NCBI RefSeq assembly: GCF_003326475.1
Contig: NZ_JPWA01000021.1
Coordinates: 21,155 to 85,154, forward strand
From: Thalassospira xianhensis MCCC 1A02616
GTDB taxonomy: Bacteria; Pseudomonadota; Alphaproteobacteria; Rhodospirillales; Thalassospiraceae
Length of the DNA stretch: 64,000 nucleotides
Direction: 5' to 3'
Under the pieces are notes generated by a model. The model was not told where the DNA came from and ran no database searches. It saw only the letters and a program-made list of their open reading frames with translations. The translations under genes were made by a program, and so were the position numbers. Shown here piece after piece: positions 1 to 9,515 of this stretch (positions are counted from its first letter, which is position 1; each line of letters opens with the position of its first letter).

Positions 1-1
1 G

Positions 2-1654
2 GGGGGTATGGCACCTAATAGCGGTGTTGGTGGTGTGATCAACATCGTTCCCAAACGTGCCGGCGACGAAGACCTTAATCGTGTTAGTGCCGATTATGGA
101 CTTGGTGAGCAGGCAGGGAGCAATATTGATTTTAGCCGTCGCTTGGGTGACGAGGGCCAACTAGGGGTGCGTTTCAATGGTGGTTACCACACCGGTGACA
201 CCTACGTTGATCATCAGGAACGTGAGGCGACGTTGGGGGCACTCGCACTTGATTATCGCGGAGATGATTTTCGCGCGACTCTTGATCTTATTGACCAAAG
301 AGAAAATCTGAATGCGCCATTCCGTGAGTTACAGGCGATCGATACACCTGTAATGCCAGATGCTCCTGATGGCAGTACGAATGTTGCTAACGAGTGGGAG
401 TGGTCTGATGTAACGGATCAGTCGGCTCTCTTGGGAGGAGAATATGACCTTACAAATCACTTGATGGTATTTGGCAGTGTCGGCGGTGGACAGTCCGAAG
501 TTGATCGTTTGTTTGGGTATCCTATGATCGAGAATGCAGCTGGGGATACGACAGATACAGTGTCGTATGCACGTTTTCAAACCAAGCGTTGGACGGCCGA
601 CGCTGGTATACGTGGTGAGTTTAAAACCGGTGCAGTTAATCACGAGGCGACATTCCAATTAAGCCGTTATTCTGACGAGTTCCGGAGAGGTTTCAGAAAT
701 GGAACTGATACGTTGAACTCAAACATCTATGCGCCTGTTGCTAATCCTATAGATGCTGTTGCGGCACCTGAGAGCCGTATCAAAACTTCTGAAACTGATC
801 TTACCGGGATTGCTCTGGCGGATACGTTGTCAATGTGGGATGACCTTCTCCAACTGACTGTGGGGGCTCGTCATCAGCAGATTGAAACGGACAACTTTAA
901 CAATGTAACCGGTGCTTTTGTTTCCAGTTACGATGAGAGCGTCGTAACACCGATGGTGGGCGTTGTTGTTAAACCAACTAACACCTTGTCGATCTATGCA
1001 AACTATCTTGAGGGACTTAGCCGGGGAACTATCGCGCCAGATTCAGCAGCCAATGCCGGCGAAGTAATGGCACCATACGTTGCCAAGCAGATTGAGACAG
1101 GTGTGAAGCTTGATTACGGCAACTTCGGTGCTACTGTGGCGATATTCCAGATCACCAAACCGTCAGGGCAATTGGTAAACAACGTTTATAACTCCGACGC
1201 AGAACAGCGAAATCGTGGCATTGAGCTTGGTGTCTTCGGTGAAGTTATGCCCAATGTGCGGTTGCTTGGCGGCGTCATGTTCCTTGAAGCGGAATTGACC
1301 AAAACCAATAGTGCGACGACAAAGGGAAATCAGGCGGTTGGCGCACCGGAAATGTCAATCAACCTGACAACCGAATGGGACACACCATTTGCACCGGGGC
1401 TGACGCTGAGTGGCACAGTCAACCATGTTTCGGAACAATACATCAATACAGAGAACACTAAAGATATTCCTGATTGGACGACATTGGACCTAGGTCTTCG
1501 GTATAAAACCATTGTTGCCGAAATGCCGGTCACTTTCCGAGCGACAATCCAAAACGTAACGGACGAGGACTATTGGGCGGGTGTCAACGAATTCAGTATG
1601 GTCTCTGTCGGGGCACCTCGTACGGCTCTGCTGTCTGTAACGGCTGACTTCTAG
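2..1654 (+). CDS. TonB-dependent outer-membrane siderophore receptor (5' end missing)
   Basis: The frame is open to the left edge, so the signal peptide, TonB box and most of the plug domain lie outside the window. The first visible residues carry the plug motif GVGGVINIVPKRA, followed by a long alternating beta-strand pattern typical of a 22-strand barrel. The protein ends TADF, with the terminal Phe usual for outer-membrane barrels. The family imports ferric siderophores with TonB-ExbBD energy. An MFS transporter starts 4 bases after the stop and a periplasmic binding protein follows. Base composition seems lower in G+C than the rest of the window (rows 241-300 and 661-720 are each 27 of 60 G+C), which may mean separate acquisition. 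The cognate siderophore cannot be told. Confidence 0.9.
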   Translation, partial: GGMAPNSGVGGVINIVPKRAGDEDLNRVSADYGLGEQAGSNIDFSRRLGDEGQLGVRFNGGYHTGDTYVDHQEREATLGALALDYRGDDFRATLDLIDQRENLNAPFRELQAIDTPVMPDAPDGSTNVANEWEWSDVTDQSALLGGEYDLTNHLMVFGSVGGGQSEVDRLFGYPMIENAAGDTTDTVSYARFQTKRWTADAGIRGEFKTGAVNHEATFQLSRYSDEFRRGFRNGTDTLNSNIYAPVANPIDAVAAPESRIKTSETDLTGIALADTLSMWDDLLQLTVGARHQQIETDNFNNVTGAFVSSYDESVVTPMVGVVVKPTNTLSIYANYLEGLSRGTIAPDSAANAGEVMAPYVAKQIETGVKLDYGNFGATVAIFQITKPSGQLVNNVYNSDAEQRNRGIELGVFGEVMPNVRLLGGVMFLEAELTKTNSATTKGNQAVGAPEMSINLTTEWDTPFAPGLTLSGTVNHVSEQYINTENTKDIPDWTTLDLGLRYKTIVAEMPVTFRATIQNVTDEDYWAGVNEFSMVSVGAPRTALLSVTADF

Positions 1655-1658
1655 TCTG

Positions 1659-2876
1659 ATGTCCATTCGCTGGCAGATACATCTTCTGTTTATCATCCAG
1701 CTGGTCTCGATGGGCGCGATGGAGATGAGCGGGCCGTTCTGGCCCGTTCATTTACATTCATTAAGCCATTCGGACGACCTGTTCACATTTGCCAGTATTG
1801 CGGTCTATGTCGGGCCGATGCTGGGCATCATGCTGACCAGCACGTTCTGGGGGCGGCTTGGGGATCGGTTCGGTCATAAGGCCATGATGATGCGGGCCCT
1901 TTTCGGGCTTGCGATTACCCAGCTTGCGCTTGCCTATGCCAATGACGTGTGGCTGATCCTGATGTTGCGGTTCCTGCAAGGGGCGTGTGCGGGCTATATT
2001 GCGCCAGCACAGGCTTATGGCGTCAGCATCGAAAGTCCGGCAAGACGGGCAAAGCTTTTTGCCTATCTTCAGGTTTCAACCAATGTCGGGTCGCTTGGCG
2101 GCGCATTGGTCGGTGGTGTGATCCTTGATCATGCGGCTTTCTTCTGGATCAACTTTTCCGCCGCTATTCTTTGCACGATCTGTTTGATCTCGGTCTGGGG
2201 ATTGCTGCCGGTTGTAACGCCAAAAGGTAAAAACCGTGATGCCGCCCCGGATGCAACGTCCGTTGCAAAGATCAGTATTTTGCGATCTCCACAGATCATC
2301 TCCCTGCTGACCATTCTGGGCATTTTGCTACTCGGCAGAATGGTAACTCAATCGCCGTTTTCGATTTATGTGCTGAACATCTTTGACGTCGGCAACTGGG
2401 TTGTCGGTCTTTGCTATGGCTTGCTGGCACTTGGTTTTGTCGTTTCGGCATCCCTTTGGGCGCGCTATTTCGAAGGGCGTGCTGCGCGCGATGTTCTGGG
2501 TGGCATGTGTCTGGTGATTGCTGGATGTGTTGTGGTGACTTTGCTGGCCGGTATGACCCGGTCGATCTTTGTTTTTACCGCAATGTATTTCATCTGGGGT
2601 GTGTTGCTGGGCGCGACCACACCGGTATTGACCGCCCTTGTGTCCCGCGAGGCGGGTGATCATCGTCAGGGGCATGTGCTTGGCCTTGCGCAAAGTACGG
2701 CGCAATTTGCATCTATCGCTGGCATCGCCCTTGGCGGCTGGTTCAGCCAGGCCGCCGGTCTTCCAAATATCTATTTCCTTGTCGGTCTTGTTTACGCCAT
2801 CGGGTTTGTCCTGACCGTTTTTGCACGTGCGCGTGCAGACACGATTGCCCGACCCTCAGAAATTCCCGGAGAATAA
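1659..2876 (+). CDS. MFS transporter, siderophore-linked
   Basis: A 405-residue inner-membrane protein with about 12 hydrophobic segments. The loop between segments 2 and 3 has the MFS signature-like stretch FWGRLGDRFGHKAMM (around residues 63-77). The N-half reads LRFLQGACAGYIAPAQAY, common in drug/siderophore MFS proteins. It begins 4 bases after the receptor stop and ends 2 bases before the binding-protein gene, so the three are one transcription unit. In such units MFS proteins act either as siderophore exporters or as single-component inner-membrane importers (the RhtX/FptX idea). The sequence alone does not decide the direction. No strong Shine-Dalgarno is visible, suggesting translational coupling to the receptor. 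Confidence 0.85.
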   Translation: MSIRWQIHLLFIIQLVSMGAMEMSGPFWPVHLHSLSHSDDLFTFASIAVYVGPMLGIMLTSTFWGRLGDRFGHKAMMMRALFGLAITQLALAYANDVWLILMLRFLQGACAGYIAPAQAYGVSIESPARRAKLFAYLQVSTNVGSLGGALVGGVILDHAAFFWINFSAAILCTICLISVWGLLPVVTPKGKNRDAAPDATSVAKISILRSPQIISLLTILGILLLGRMVTQSPFSIYVLNIFDVGNWVVGLCYGLLALGFVVSASLWARYFEGRAARDVLGGMCLVIAGCVVVTLLAGMTRSIFVFTAMYFIWGVLLGATTPVLTALVSREAGDHRQGHVLGLAQSTAQFASIAGIALGGWFSQAAGLPNIYFLVGLVYAIGFVLTVFARARADTIARPSEIPGE

Positions 2877-2878
2877 TA

Positions 2879-4015
2879 ATGATCGTAAAAACGATATCGC
2901 GCCTGATCACAGCCGTCGGTTTAAGCCTGCTTTTTATTCAGACGGCCTTGGCCGAAAAGATCACCGTCACGGACATTGCCGGACGCGAGTTCGAGGTCAA
3001 TGCGCCGATCCAAAGGGCTGTCTTGGGTGAAGGGCGGCAGATTTATATCATTGCGGCACTGGATCGTGAAAATCCGGCGAAGCGGATTGTTGGCTGGCGC
3101 AAGGATCTGATCGAGGCAGACCCGGCCACCTATCAGGCCTATCTGGCGAAGTTCCCAGCCTTTGGCGATATTCCGGCATTCGCCGGGCTGGAACAAAGCC
3201 TGATTGATATCGAAACCACGATTGCGCAAAAGCCTGATGTTGTGTTCCTGAACCTTGAAACACAACAGGCCGTGGACGAGGCAAACTATGTTGAAAAGTT
3301 TGGTGCGCTTGGTATTCCGGTGATCTATGTCGATTTCCGGCATGATCCGGAACAGAATACCGAGCCATCAATCAGGCTGTTTGGCAAACTGTTTGATCAG
3401 GAAGCCCGCGCAGAAGAGTTCATCACATTCCGCGCTGCTGAAATTGCCCGCGTGACGGATAAACTGGCGGAAGCCAATCCATTGCGACCAAAGGTCTTCA
3501 TTGATCGGGCTGCCGGTTTTTACGAGGATTGCTGCCATTCATTCGGGGATGGCAATTTCGGTGCGATGGTTGAAATGGCGGGAAGCGATAATATCGCCGA
3601 GGACCTGATCCCGGGAACATTCGGGCAAATCAATGCCGAACAGGTTCTGGTTTCAAGCCCCGATCATGTGATCGTCACCAGTGCCGCGTGGGATGCCTAT
3701 GTACCGGGCGGAAAATGGGTGCCAGTCGGGCCTGGGGCGGATGCGCAACTGGTCAAGGAAAAGCTGGAATATTATCCGACACGTTCGGCCTATCTTGGAA
3801 TTGCGGCGCAAAAAACGTACGCTTTCCACGCTGTCTGGCATCAGTTCTATAACAGCCCCTATCAGTTCGTCGCGATCCAGCAGATGGCAAAATGGTTCCA
3901 TCCGGACCTGTTTGCCGACCTTGATCCCGACGAAACATTCCGCCAGCTTCATGATCGCTTCCTGCCGATCGATTATCAGCCGGGCTATTTTGCGTCATTG
4001 AGCGGAGCGAAGTAA
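2879..4015 (+). CDS. Periplasmic iron-siderophore-type substrate-binding protein
   Basis: A 378-residue protein with a Sec signal peptide (about residues 1-25, ending ALAEK). It has the class III binding-protein start ITVTDIAGREFEVNAPIQRAV seen in FecB/BtuF-type proteins, and the mid-region KPDVVFLNLETQQAV. The start ATG has a GGAG Shine-Dalgarno 7 bases upstream and follows the MFS stop by 2 bases. Members normally hand ferric siderophore or corrinoid to a FecCD/BtuC ABC importer. Here no permease or ATPase gene follows: a terminator comes next. It may partner with a distant ABC importer or with the adjacent MFS protein. Substrate assignment to iron chelates rests on the receptor next door. 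Confidence 0.85.
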   Translation: MIVKTISRLITAVGLSLLFIQTALAEKITVTDIAGREFEVNAPIQRAVLGEGRQIYIIAALDRENPAKRIVGWRKDLIEADPATYQAYLAKFPAFGDIPAFAGLEQSLIDIETTIAQKPDVVFLNLETQQAVDEANYVEKFGALGIPVIYVDFRHDPEQNTEPSIRLFGKLFDQEARAEEFITFRAAEIARVTDKLAEANPLRPKVFIDRAAGFYEDCCHSFGDGNFGAMVEMAGSDNIAEDLIPGTFGQINAEQVLVSSPDHVIVTSAAWDAYVPGGKWVPVGPGADAQLVKEKLEYYPTRSAYLGIAAQKTYAFHAVWHQFYNSPYQFVAIQQMAKWFHPDLFADLDPDETFRQLHDRFLPIDYQPGYFASLSGAK

Positions 4016-4021
4016 TACGGT

Positions 4022-4059
4022 AATACCCCGCTATATCACGATGGATATGGCGGGGTATT
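4022..4059. terminator. Bidirectional terminator between siderophore set and adenine deaminase
   Basis: A 16-base inverted repeat with one G-U position (AATACCCCGCTATATC at 4022-4037 and its partner at 4044-4059) around a 6-base loop. A short T run follows on the plus strand and A/T flanks allow minus-strand use. It separates two convergent genes. Confidence 0.8.
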
Positions 4060-4066
4060 TTGCGGT

Positions 4067-5851
4067 CTAAATGATTTCCAGAACCGGTGTGGTCAAAAGC
4101 TGTCCCGTCGTGACATCGCCGATGCCACGGTCGGTTTGATGCGGGCCGGGGTTGCAGGCCAATGTTGCGCCGAACAGGGCCTTGAAAACCAGATAGGGCG
4201 GTTGCCAGTCGACAATCGCATCCGTCGCGGTTCGGATATCGGCAAATTGCTGCGCAACATGATCCATCGGTGCGTCTGACACCAACCCGCAAAGTGGCAG
4301 CGGAAGAAGCGCATCAAGTTTGCCGTTTGATGCGACCGCCATGCCTCCACCGGCACGGATGACGGCATTGGCCGCGACCATCATGTCGTGTGGATTGCCA
4401 CCAAATACCGTAACATTGTGGCTGTCATGCGAGACGGTGGTGCAAACGGCACCTTTCCAGTCACCCCATCCGGTCAGGAAGCCGACGCGTGGTTTGTTGT
4501 CTGCCTTTCCGTGGCGATGGGCAACGGCGATCATGGTCGTGCCCATAGGCGGCACCACATAGCCGTCTTTGACATCGGCGTCGTCTGTTGCCCAGCGAGT
4601 AAAGCGTGGCCGGTCAATGGTGGCGATCCGGACGCGATCCCCGGATGCGGGAACACGAAAATCATCGATGGACAGGACATCCATCTTCATGGTGTCAGAT
4701 AGGGGGGCGGGATCAATCGAAACCGCCCGTGATGCCATTTCACCGGCCCCGGCGACGATTTCACCATTTACAATAACCTGGCGTGCCCTGAAATCGGTCA
4801 GGTCGTCAAAGATGACAATATCTGCACGCCGTCCGGCAGCAATCAAACCAAGATCGGAACGGCCAAGGCGCATCGCGGCATTCAGGGTTGCCGCCCGCAA
4901 CGCCCATTCTGGCTTCATGCCATAACGGACCAAGCGACGGACTACATCATCAAGCCCGCCGGCATGAAACAGGTCATCGGGGAATACGTCATCGGTACAA
5001 AGCGTGACGGTTTGCGGCAGGAAACCCAATTCATTAAGCGTCTCGACAAAGCCCGGCAGCAGGTGGTCATGCGATCCGCGCATTTCAATCGCAAGACCGG
5101 CACGCAGTTTGGTCATCAGATCATCGTTTGAAACCAGTTCGTGGTCTGAACTGACCCCGGCCGTCATAAAGGCGGCAAGATCGGTTCCTTCGAGGCCACG
5201 GGCATGACCGCAGACAAGTTTCCCCGAAGCAAGTCCTGCCTGCATGATATTGGTCATACGTGCATCGCGATCAATCACGCCGCGCATATTCATGACTTCA
5301 GCAACCCCGGCGATTTCGGGCCAGGAGAGCATTTCGGCCATGGCATCACCATCAAAATCAGCACCGGACAGTTCAAGGCCGGGGGCGGCGGGAACGCAGG
5401 ACGGTGCCAGAACCAGAACACGTAATGGCAGGTCACGTGTCGCATCAATCGCCCAGCGGACACCATCAAGCCCCAGAACATTGCCAAATTCATGCGGATC
5501 CCAGACGATTGTGGTGACGCCGCGGGGGACGACCGTTTCGGCATAGATCGCCGGTGTGACCATCGAACTTTCGATATGCATATGTGTGTCAATCAGGCCG
5601 GGACTGACATAACCGCCCCGGGCACTGACGATCTTGCGGGCGTCGCTTCTGGTTGCCGGTTCATGGACGCTTGCAATCATTGGACCGATCAGGCCAATAT
5701 CGGCCTTGCGGATTTCACCGGTCACCATATCGACAAGCTTGCCGCCCGTAAGCAGGATATCGAACGGTTCATCGCCGCGTGCGGCGGCGACGGCACGTGT
5801 GCGCAATTTATGGCAGGTCAGATCACCGGGTTCTGTCGTGCGGTTATTCAT
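4067..5851 (-). CDS. ade: Adenine deaminase
   Basis: A 594-residue amidohydrolase-superfamily enzyme that hydrolyses adenine to hypoxanthine and ammonia in the cytoplasm. The metal-binding motif PGLIDTHMHIESS spans about residues 84-96. The conserved adenine deaminase stretches VCGHARG (about 218) and LCTDDVFPDD (about 294-303) are present, with NGEIVA near the end of the barrel domain and a C-terminal domain containing DSHNVTVFGG. Length matches the family (about 560-600). The start overlaps the nucleoside hydrolase stop by 4 bases (ATGA), so it is the last gene of the purine operon. Together the two enzymes take adenosine to hypoxanthine and ribose. Confidence 0.95.
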   Translation of the reverse strand: MNNRTTEPGDLTCHKLRTRAVAAARGDEPFDILLTGGKLVDMVTGEIRKADIGLIGPMIASVHEPATRSDARKIVSARGGYVSPGLIDTHMHIESSMVTPAIYAETVVPRGVTTIVWDPHEFGNVLGLDGVRWAIDATRDLPLRVLVLAPSCVPAAPGLELSGADFDGDAMAEMLSWPEIAGVAEVMNMRGVIDRDARMTNIMQAGLASGKLVCGHARGLEGTDLAAFMTAGVSSDHELVSNDDLMTKLRAGLAIEMRGSHDHLLPGFVETLNELGFLPQTVTLCTDDVFPDDLFHAGGLDDVVRRLVRYGMKPEWALRAATLNAAMRLGRSDLGLIAAGRRADIVIFDDLTDFRARQVIVNGEIVAGAGEMASRAVSIDPAPLSDTMKMDVLSIDDFRVPASGDRVRIATIDRPRFTRWATDDADVKDGYVVPPMGTTMIAVAHRHGKADNKPRVGFLTGWGDWKGAVCTTVSHDSHNVTVFGGNPHDMMVAANAVIRAGGGMAVASNGKLDALLPLPLCGLVSDAPMDHVAQQFADIRTATDAIVDWQPPYLVFKALFGATLACNPGPHQTDRGIGDVTTGQLLTTPVLEII

Positions 5852-6777
5852 TTCGCTGCTTCCGCCTTGAGGGCTGAAAAGATCAGGTCGCGCGCGCGTT
5901 TTGTGTCAACAGAAACGGCATATTGCGCGTTTTTCATCACGGTCGGGCTTGGGGCAACAATGGTTTGTCCGCGCGAAGGACTGTGGCTGGTATCAATTTC
6001 GATATGTGCATCGGCAAAGCTGATCGCATCTTCATCAATCACCGCGACTGCCGCACAAGGATCGAAAACCGCCATCGCATCGCGCCCGCGTGACAGGGCG
6101 ATATTGATGTATCCTTCGGTCAGATCGGCCAGAAGCCCTGCATTTTTCCCGCCAGCATTGCGGATAGGTGGAACATCATCTGGGGTGGCAAGCACCTGCC
6201 GGCAAAGGTCAAGATCAACCATGCGCAATTGCACCTGATGGGACAGGGTAATGGCGACCGCTTCGGGGTCGGCAAAGGCATTATATTCGGCGAGGGCGGT
6301 GTGATTGCCGCGCGTTACGGCACCCCCCATCCATGTCACACGGTCGATTTTGCGCGCCAGATCAGGCCGGGCCAGAACCAGCGATGCAATATTGCCAAGC
6401 GGACCAAGGGCCAGAATATGGCGTTCGTCATTCGGTCCGGATTTGCTTTCAAGCCAGTTACAAAGACCGTCGAACGAGCTGCATTCTGCAATCGGGCGGC
6501 AATCGGGAAGATGTACACCGCTTGATTGCATGCCAAGGGGCCCAAGAATCCGTTCGGCGGTTTCAAGCTCACCCATAACCGCCGTTTCGCGACCGGTATA
6601 GATTTTGAAATCCCAGTCAAACTGGCGCGCGGCACTGGCAGCATTAATGCGCACGCGCTCAAGAGGGGAGTTCCCGGCAATCAGCGACATCCCGTCGATC
6701 TGCTTTCCGGCATGGATGACAATCAGCACCGCGGCCAGATCGTCAAAGCCCATATCGGTGTCGATCCAAAGCCCCAT
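5848..6777 (-). CDS. Nucleoside hydrolase (IunH/RihA family)
   Basis: A 309-residue enzyme with the calcium-binding signature DTDMGFDD at residues 6-13. The family cleaves the N-glycosidic bond of (deoxy)ribonucleosides to free base and ribose. The stretch GPLGNIASLVLARPDLA and WMGGAV (about residues 120-150) is also typical. The start overlaps the upstream ATPase stop by one base (TGATG) and the stop overlaps adenine deaminase by four. The adjacent adenine deaminase suggests a purine nucleoside substrate, but purine/pyrimidine preference in this family is not readable from the motif alone. Confidence 0.92.
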   Translation of the reverse strand: MGLWIDTDMGFDDLAAVLIVIHAGKQIDGMSLIAGNSPLERVRINAASAARQFDWDFKIYTGRETAVMGELETAERILGPLGMQSSGVHLPDCRPIAECSSFDGLCNWLESKSGPNDERHILALGPLGNIASLVLARPDLARKIDRVTWMGGAVTRGNHTALAEYNAFADPEAVAITLSHQVQLRMVDLDLCRQVLATPDDVPPIRNAGGKNAGLLADLTEGYINIALSRGRDAMAVFDPCAAVAVIDEDAISFADAHIEIDTSHSPSRGQTIVAPSPTVMKNAQYAVSVDTKRARDLIFSALKAEAAK

Positions 6778-7811
6778 CAGAGGCTCCCGACCCGGGAAAG
6801 GGATGCTGCCTTTGTCACAGGCAGATCGAATTTCAGGACAGAACCGAATTCATGGGCAGGAAGGCTGGCATCGCATTCCGCCTTGATCGGGCCAAGCGGG
6901 GTATCAAGCAGATATTCCCGTGTTCCTCCAGCAAAAGACGTACCGCGTATCGTGCCCTCGAACGGCCCATCGCCAAGGGTGACCATGGACGGGCGCCAGG
7001 CAAGGCCTTTGGCATCACGCGGGGGCGTGTCCGAAAGTTCGACAGTTCCGGTTGGGGTTTTAAGTTTGCGGCCTTCAAGTGCGAAGACATTTTCAAAGCC
7101 GACAAAGTCCGCAACAAAATCGGAAACAGGGCGGTTATAGATATCCTCTGGCGTGCCGATCTGCTCGATATGACCGTCTAGCATCACGATAATCCGGTCG
7201 GCCATGGCAAGGGCTTCGACCTGATCGTGGGTGACAAAGATCATCGTGACACCGCTTTCCTTTTGTACGCGCTGTAATTCGGTGCGCATTTCAAGGCGTA
7301 GTCGTGCATCAAGGTTTGAGAGCGGTTCGTCAAGCAGCAGCACTTTGGGTTCCATCACCATCGAACGCGCCAGCGAGACGCGCTGCTGCTGGCCGCCGGA
7401 AAGCTCGGCGGGTTTGCGTGTCGCGAATTTGGACAGCCCGACAGTCCGAAGGCCTTCCTGCACCTTGTCGTCCAGTTTCTTGCCACGAATCCCCATCAGC
7501 TTCAGGCCAAAGGCGACGTTTTCATAGACATTAAGGTGTGGAAACAGGGCATAGGACTGGAACACCAACCCGACCGGACGTTTGTTGGCAGGGGTCCGGG
7601 TGATGTCAACCCTATCAAGGATGATCGCACCCGATGACGGTTCCATCAGGCCGGCGATTGCGCGCATGGTGGTGGTTTTGCCGCAGCCCGACGGGCCGAG
7701 CAGGGCAACCAGTTCACCCTTGCCGATATCAAGATTCATTTCCGGTACGGCAACATTTTTGCCGTAAGACAGGGTCAGTTTTTCAAGACAGAGAAAACGG
7801 GCATCAGACAT
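6777..7811 (-). CDS. ABC transporter ATPase, PotA/FbpC-like, purine-nucleoside operon
   Basis: A 344-residue import ATPase. Walker A GPSGCGKTT lies at residues 39-47, signature LSGGQ at 137-141, Walker B VLLLDEP at about 157-163, followed by a D-loop SNLDARLR and a C-terminal TOBE-type extension. This layout is that of the spermidine/putrescine-iron-thiamine group. It overlaps the permease gene by 8 bases and sits in an operon with a nucleoside hydrolase and adenine deaminase. Its cargo is therefore inferred to be a purine nucleoside or related purine, rather than a polyamine. Confidence 0.92.
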   Translation of the reverse strand: MSDARFLCLEKLTLSYGKNVAVPEMNLDIGKGELVALLGPSGCGKTTTMRAIAGLMEPSSGAIILDRVDITRTPANKRPVGLVFQSYALFPHLNVYENVAFGLKLMGIRGKKLDDKVQEGLRTVGLSKFATRKPAELSGGQQQRVSLARSMVMEPKVLLLDEPLSNLDARLRLEMRTELQRVQKESGVTMIFVTHDQVEALAMADRIIVMLDGHIEQIGTPEDIYNRPVSDFVADFVGFENVFALEGRKLKTPTGTVELSDTPPRDAKGLAWRPSMVTLGDGPFEGTIRGTSFAGGTREYLLDTPLGPIKAECDASLPAHEFGSVLKFDLPVTKAASLSRVGSL

Positions 7812-8583
7812 AGCGGGAAAATCCTAGGAAACGTTCGGCCAGAAAGACAATGCCCAGCGACATGAAGGCCAGCAGCGCGGACAGGGCTGCGACCGACGGG
7901 TCATAGGTGATTTCCATATAGGCGAGCATGTCGATGGGAAGAGTTCGGACGCCGGGGCCCGACAAAAACAGGGAAACCGGAACCTGATTGAAGCTGGTGA
8001 CAAAGCCCAGAATGAAGGCAGCAAGAATACCACCACGGATATTGGGCATCACCACGCGGAAAAAGGCGCCAATCCGCGATGATCCCAAAAGCACGGCGGC
8101 TTCTTCGATGTCAGATCGCAAATTGTTAAGACTGGCCGACACCACGCGCACCGCATAGGGCAGGATCAGTGCGGTATGCGCCAGAAAAAGCGCAAACAGA
8201 ATGCCGAAATTGAAAGGTACGACGAAATAACGCAGTAGAGCCAGACCGACGATAATGCCCGGCACAATGATCGGCGATGATACGATGGTCCTGATGGTTT
8301 CCGCACCGGGGACCTTGTAGCGCGAAAGTGCATAACTTGCCGGAATACCAAGGATCAGGGCGGCAAGCGTACCGCCGATGGCAAGAAACATCGAGATACC
8401 GAAACTGGCGCGGAAGCTTTCGACTTCGAAGACTTTCAGCACCCAGCGCAGGGACAGGCCCTGTGGCGGGAAGGCAAGCGTTTCACCAGCCGACAGCGAT
8501 GCCGCGATAATGATCAGGAACGGACCAATCAGAAAGGCCAGTACCAGCAAAAGAATGATCGGGGAAAACAGCTTGTTGGTCAT
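7804..8583 (-). CDS. ABC transporter permease, PotC-like
   Basis: A 259-residue inner-membrane permease with about six hydrophobic segments. It has the cytoplasmic coupling motif EEAAVLLGSSRIGAFFRVVMPNIRGG, the EAA loop that contacts the ATPase. The N-terminal segment LFSPIILLLVLAFLIGPFLIII is the first membrane helix. It overlaps the second permease by four bases and the ATPase by eight, so all are translated together. It forms the heterodimeric membrane channel with the next gene; transport specificity is inferred only from operon context. Confidence 0.9.
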   Translation of the reverse strand: MTNKLFSPIILLLVLAFLIGPFLIIIAASLSAGETLAFPPQGLSLRWVLKVFEVESFRASFGISMFLAIGGTLAALILGIPASYALSRYKVPGAETIRTIVSSPIIVPGIIVGLALLRYFVVPFNFGILFALFLAHTALILPYAVRVVSASLNNLRSDIEEAAVLLGSSRIGAFFRVVMPNIRGGILAAFILGFVTSFNQVPVSLFLSGPGVRTLPIDMLAYMEITYDPSVAALSALLAFMSLGIVFLAERFLGFSRYV

Positions 8584-9407
8584 CGCTTGTTCCTCGCGGT
8601 GGCAAGGCGTTTGAGCAGAAGGTTGGCTGCAAACGCCATGACGATCAGGATCAGGGCGATCACACTGGCCGATACGAAATCATTGGCCACGGTCACGCGC
8701 TGATAAAGCAGGGTTTCAAGCATCAGGACCTTGGACCCGCCGAGAATGGCCGGGGTGATATAGGCGGTCATGGATCCGGTAAAGACCAGTGTGCCACCGA
8801 TCACAAGGCCTTCTTTGGTTAGTGGCAGGATGACTTTGGTGAAAACCTGTAACCAGTTGGCACCAAGAACGCGGGCGGCCGGCACCGCATCGCGCGGCAT
8901 GTTTTCAAGCGCACTGATCAGTGAAATGATCATGAGTGGCAGGAACAGTTGCAGCAAGCCGATGAAAACGGCGGTTTCGGTGAACAGGAAGCGGATCGGT
9001 TCATCCGATAGCCCGACGGCAACCAGTGCCTTGTTCACAAATCCGGTCCGGCCAAGGATCACCAGCCACGCATAGGTCCGCGCCACCGGTGAAATCATCA
9101 GCGGCAACACAACAAGCCCGGTGATCCGGCCCTTACCCTTCGGCGGCAGATTCACGATTGCAAAGGCCGCAGCATAGCCGATCACGGCGGAGGCGGCAGT
9201 TACCAGTGCTGCAAGCTTGAGCGTGCGCAAAAAGACGGTCTGATTAAGCGACTGGGAAAAGAAATCGATATAGGCCTGTATCGTCCAGCTATCGCCCGAC
9301 CGAAAGCCTTCGGACAGAAGAATCAGAACCGGGGCCAGAAAGACCACAGCGGCAAAGATCGCGGCAGGGAGGACCAGCGCAAAGGCTTCGGCCCGGTTCT
9401 GAAACAT
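8580..9407 (-). CDS. ABC transporter permease, PotB-like
   Basis: A 275-residue permease with six predicted membrane helices and an EAA-type loop (DAVPAARVLGANWLQVFTKVILPL, about residues 193-216). It is the first membrane component after the binding protein, separated from it by 108 bases. The Shine-Dalgarno before the ATG is weak (GCCGAG region). Partner of the downstream PotC-like permease in the same importer. Confidence 0.9.
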   Translation of the reverse strand: MFQNRAEAFALVLPAAIFAAVVFLAPVLILLSEGFRSGDSWTIQAYIDFFSQSLNQTVFLRTLKLAALVTAASAVIGYAAAFAIVNLPPKGKGRITGLVVLPLMISPVARTYAWLVILGRTGFVNKALVAVGLSDEPIRFLFTETAVFIGLLQLFLPLMIISLISALENMPRDAVPAARVLGANWLQVFTKVILPLTKEGLVIGGTLVFTGSMTAYITPAILGGSKVLMLETLLYQRVTVANDFVSASVIALILIVMAFAANLLLKRLATARNKR

Positions 9408-9515
9408 CTCGGCAACCTTGTCGTCGGTTAAGTCAATAAATGGAGGTGCGAGCAGGGCCCGCCTGATCGGGGCAAGTGGCGATATGCACCGATCCGATGA
9501 TGGGTTTGGTGTCGG

